Source: Nematostella vectensis (taxonomy: Eukaryota > Cnidaria > Anthozoa > Actiniaria > Edwardsiidae). From it: DNA of 64,000 bases. The stretch is taken from assembly GCF_932526225.1 (NCBI RefSeq), contig NC_064035.1, positions 7,749,501 through 7,813,500 on the forward strand, in the 5' to 3' direction. The translations under genes were made by a program, and so were the position numbers. Below, piece after piece: positions 60,701 to 64,000 of the stretch. The notes beneath the pieces were generated by a model that saw only the letters and a list, made by a program, of their open reading frames with translations, did no database searches and was not told the origin of the DNA. Each line of letters starts with the position of its first letter. Position 1 is the stretch's first letter.

Positions 60701-60909
60701 AACAAGTCTTCTCAAGGTTACCCTGGCTCAGAGCCTATAATGTAGCTAGTTTGAGTTTACTTGGGGCACGTAGCCTCCGTGTGTTTTTGCTATTGGTAGA
60801 AATAAAAATCATCTATTTGTTTGTTTTAGCAGTACAGTGGAAGGCTAGGGTACCCCAAGAATTTCCTGGTTCATGTTTGTGATACTATAGGCAACTGACT
60901 CTAGGAAAA

Positions 60910-61045
60910 CACGTGACTTTTAAAAGTGGCAAAGTCACGCCAAACTAAACACAGATATAGCTGCGGCCTTCACGCCAAAAAGCGCCCCACGTTTTCTGCC
61001 GCCAAAAGCCGGAGCGCATGCGAGTTTGCCACCCAAAAAGTCACC
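60910..61045. mobile_element. MITE family Y copy 3
   Basis: CACGTGACTTTTAAAAGTGG at the left and GAGTTTGCCACCCAAAAAGT CAC at the right. Inner GCCAAACTAAACACAGATAT matches copies 1 and 2. Confidence 0.75.
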
Positions 61046-61188
61046 CACCTTCGAGAAACAGATGACGTTTTCAAACCCTGAAAATATATATATGGATCTG
61101 GGTGGGATCCGATCCTTTTTCAGAGCTTTGAAGATTACATAATAAGGCGAGGCCAGGACAAAAAGGGGCATAGAACAAAGGTATCGCT

Positions 61189-61374
61189 CTATATTTTTTC
61201 ACTAAATACATCATCTGAAGAAGTCTCTCTCCGATGTCTGCGCTCAACTGAAGAGGACAACAACTGACTGTCACTTCTTTTTTTTGTAGTATTAACACCC
61301 TCGATTGTAAGGGTCGCCAAAATAGTGCTAATCATTAGCGCAGTCGTGAGGACCTTTCTCCAAATTGCAGACAA
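61189..61374 (-). CDS. Candidate small secreted peptide, 61 aa (unrecognised)
   Basis: An ATG-to-stop frame whose N-terminus looks like a signal peptide: basic start, then a hydrophobic core (VLTTALMISTILATL). It is followed by a short polar region with dibasic clusters (TTKKR, ERRHRRE) and an acidic end. It could be a peptide precursor, the first exon of a longer gene, or chance. No homologue is recognised and no toxin or neuropeptide motif is evident. Confidence 0.25.
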   Translation of the reverse strand: MSAIWRKVLTTALMISTILATLTIEGVNTTKKRSDSQLLSSSVERRHRRETSSDDVFSEKI

Positions 61375-62121
61375 AGTATACTACATGAAAGCTTTGAAGG
61401 GCCTCTGTCATCCACCTTTTTGTCATCCTATTATGTGAGAACGAATATATTTCAATTGATGAATTTGATAATTCTTTCAATATTGGTCGAAAACAACAAC
61501 AAAGGTGTTGCTAACAAAGGCTCTTAAAATTTCTTTTTTTCTCTTTGATAGCTCTAGTCGTAAAGGTTATATGGCCTTTTTAAATACTAACGTGATCATC
61601 AGTGACAATCTTCTCCTTGCCTATTCTATTGACCAACAGAGTCATCGACGATGAAATTTTATGTTTTGCCAACAACAAGGTGCTTAAGACGAACTATGAT
61701 AATATATATTTTATCAAATTTAATCCGTTGGCGAAAGTGTATCTAAAGAAAACTTAAATTATTATAAACATATATACAAATCACTTTCTCGAAAACTCGA
61801 GAAAATATCAGAATCATATTTTTGGTGGTTATCCCCAACGGTGATTGCTTGTCACGTCTCGGCAGTCTTTCAACAAAGTTCTGGCGTTCCTAATCCCCTT
61901 GATTTGCAACCATTTGTTACATGTACACAGTTTTATTCGAACCCAACATACACTTACCAACCTGGTGAGGTGTGGTAATATAGTGTGGAAATTCCTCTGC
62001 CTTCGTACAACTACCGTACGACTTTCGTATAACTTTCGTTCGCCTTTCATACGAGTTAGAAGGTCTTCTCGAAAGTAGACTGTATCTGACATGGTACACG
62101 TTTTCCATCCTCATCATTAGG

Positions 62122-63629
62122 CTAGCTAAGATGAACTTGATAGCGGTTGCTAAGGCAGTAGCTCCACTCGTTAAGTGACAAACCATTGTCTTTGTCAAAG
62201 TCGCAGTCTGCCAGCAGCTTTCGACTGCATTTGCGTCCTCGCTTGATTTTGCCCAACATCTTCTTCATGGAAACGACGAAAAATTCCCTAGAGTTGATTA
62301 TTCTATCCCTGTTTGAGTCGAGCTGGTGAAATTTCCATGCCAGTACTTGGTTGTCGGAAAGGAAAGTTCCCCATGCAACAAGGTTTCCCGAGCGTGCACT
62401 GCGACGCTGGTTTCGTCTGAGAGATGCTGCGGGAACCAAAACATATTTCATTATATTACAGAGTCTGTCAGCCGCTACTTTGTGAGAAAGCATCAATCGG
62501 ATGGTTTGGGAAAGTTGTTGCAATATAATCTATTGAATGTGGCATTGATAAAGCATGAACTTTTTCGGGTGGCTATTTCGAGATTCTCTCTCCATAACTT
62601 GTCCTCCAATATTGGTTCATATGAACAAATGTGTGGCTGGTAATGGCTCTTTGAAGTTGATCCACAGTATTCTATGGATATGGTTCAAAAGAGCAAGGTA
62701 TGTGCAAGGGGGTTTATGGTAAAAATATCTCACTCAAGGAATGGGATCTACCATTAATTGTGTAGTTCCAGAAAATATCCATACCTTCCCCCCCCCCCCC
62801 CCCCCATGGAGGGGATTGGAAATTCCGGGGGAGTGGGGGTTCAAACGGAAATTTCAGGAATTTCCAGAGGGGAGGGGGGTAAAATGCCATTTTTCCTTAA
62901 CAGTTACTGTATTTACTTGTTTCCAGGGGGTTGGAAATTCCAGAGTAGTTGGGGTCATACCTCCGACCCCCTCCATGGGGGGTATGGATATTTTCTTGAA
63001 CTACAAACTCGGTTCTAACCCTACATGATGTGAGGAGTTGCTTAACCATTGGTCATCCTTCAGAGAGAGTACCATAAGGTTTGAAATCAGAAAACTAAGC
63101 CGGAATAGTACCTATCAAATAGCAAAGATTTAAAATCCTAAATAGCGGTCTTCAATTGGATCCAATTGCTTTTGGGGACTGAGATTTGGAAGACGTTCTA
63201 CATGTAGTGCAATCTTATGTAGCGGACAAACCAAATCTGGAATGGATGAAGTTGAGTGTGTACCTGCAAGTTGTCCAGACGGAGAACGTCTGATGACCTT
63301 AGTGTCAACGACCTCTTTCCTGAATAAGTGAAGTAACTTGCGCTTGTAAATAGGCCAAATTTGACTTGTGCACTCTAGGAAGTAATCAGATTAATTTTGT
63401 AATAGTTTCATTCAACGCACAACAGAATCAGGGTATCATCTGGCCAATTCTACTCGCTGGCCAATAAATGCGCTTCAAGGAGTTTGAATGACGGAAGCTA
63501 GAAGGCGATTTAGCTGTTGTAAATCTGCTGAGATCGCATAATATGAAGCTTGCAGTAACATGTATTCCTTACCCTTTTTGCCTTTCAGCTTTTTCGCTCC
63601 ACCTGAACGCAGCGGACCGTTTTGCATTG
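62122..63629 (-). CDS. SPARC/SMOC-type extracellular EF-hand protein, 3' part (3 coding exons)
   Basis: Exons 63573-63629, 63264-63319 and 62122-62426 join in frame; the 5' part lies off the right edge. The terminal exon encodes LAWKFHQLDSNRDRIINSRE with a canonical EF-loop (about 62284-62319), then KIKRGRKCSRKLLADCDFDK and a second canonical loop (62167-62202), ending SLNEWSYCL and a short tail. The Cys pair flanking the second EF-hand and the 'D-x-N-x-D ... RKCxRxxxxxCDxxxD' spacing are those of the SPARC-family EC domain (SPARC, testican, SMOC). Upstream exons are basic and cysteine-free (KEVVDTKVIRRSPSGQLA). Expected role: secreted, calcium- and matrix-binding. Which family member it is cannot be decided from the part seen. 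Confidence 0.75.
62761..63005. mobile_element. 245-bp MITE in an intron of the SPARC-like gene
   Basis: TGTAGTTCCAGAAAATATCC ATACC at the left is mirrored by GGTATGGATATTTTCTTGAA CTACA at the right. Inner C-rich and G-rich tracts with CCATGG pair as well, and GGAATTCC-like blocks repeat inside. Confidence 0.88.
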
Positions 63630-64000
63630 CTGTAATTTAATAACAAGTAAAACGCTATTAACCTCACATGATTGGAAAGGATGCTTTGAGTTTTAAGTCA
63701 GCTTAACGAATCAGCCAGAAAATTTAAGTTAGCCTATTTTCATTTGAATGGTTTATGGCATGAAAGCCACAGAGTAAGTCACGTGGATCCCAAGGGACTC
63801 TCCCCAGGTTCTTTTACACAAGATGGCCGAGCAACTTCTTTTTTTTACTTTCCCCGACCCTCCTCCCCTGGTGGTTTGAACTACACACGCCTTATCCCGC
63901 ATACATATTGGCTGACAGGAGCGAATACTTTTCATATCTTCAGTTACCTTGACACGACAACAGGTTGTCGTGCGGAGAAGTTACTAATGCACAAAACGTT

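Larger units (their letters stand above)
59697..62121. other. DNAJC4-SPARC-like intergenic region
   Basis: Contains the DNAJC4 poly(A) signal, repeat family X copy 3, MITE family Y copy 3 and one small signal-peptide ORF. No other conserved exon was found. Confidence 0.5.

Overview
This is a 64 kb piece of an animal nuclear genome. It is intron-rich and AT-rich, packed with short inverted-repeat transposons (MITEs), and carries no bacterial-style genes. Spliced gene models rebuilt by hand give metazoan orthologues with up to 24 short coding exons, nearly all with GT..AG introns. The gene content, the MITE load and a LINE tail of a kind common in corals and anemones suggest a cnidarian, probably an anthozoan. 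The species cannot be fixed from the sequence alone.

Layout. VPS50 (syndetin; minus strand, 2564-15224) enters from the left edge, and its first 14 coding exons are visible. SLX9/FAM207A (minus, 18093-22513), WDR75/UTP17 (minus, 24111-37338) and TMEM87 (minus, 38877-54119) follow in the same direction. DNAJC4 (plus, 55031-59696) is head-to-head with TMEM87 across a shared promoter region. The last three visible coding exons of a SPARC/SMOC-type EF-hand protein (minus, 62122-63629) lie at the right edge. The summed coding lengths of the four complete models are exact multiples of three: SLX9 198 aa, WDR75 829 aa, TMEM87 676 aa and DNAJC4 244 aa. The VPS50 part gives 315 codons.

Function. WDR75 and SLX9 both serve small-subunit ribosome biogenesis. 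VPS50 (EARP complex) and TMEM87 (a Golgi 7TM protein) both belong to endosome-Golgi retrograde or recycling traffic. DNAJC4 is a membrane-anchored J-protein.

Non-coding content. The introns hold large minisatellites with 25, 44, about 52, 44, 32, 43, 23 and 60-90 bp units. They also hold a dozen or more foldback or MITE elements, one very clean 85-bp-arm hairpin and two recent tandem duplications (180 and 379 bp). The most unusual pattern is that four minisatellites overlap an authentic splice junction, and their units look like copies of that junction (VPS50 exon 10 acceptor, WDR75 exon 9 donor, TMEM87 exon 17 acceptor, DNAJC4 exon 5 donor). A second highlight is a 2.65 kb, almost fully palindromic element inserted inside the 44-bp minisatellite, with an exact TA target duplication.
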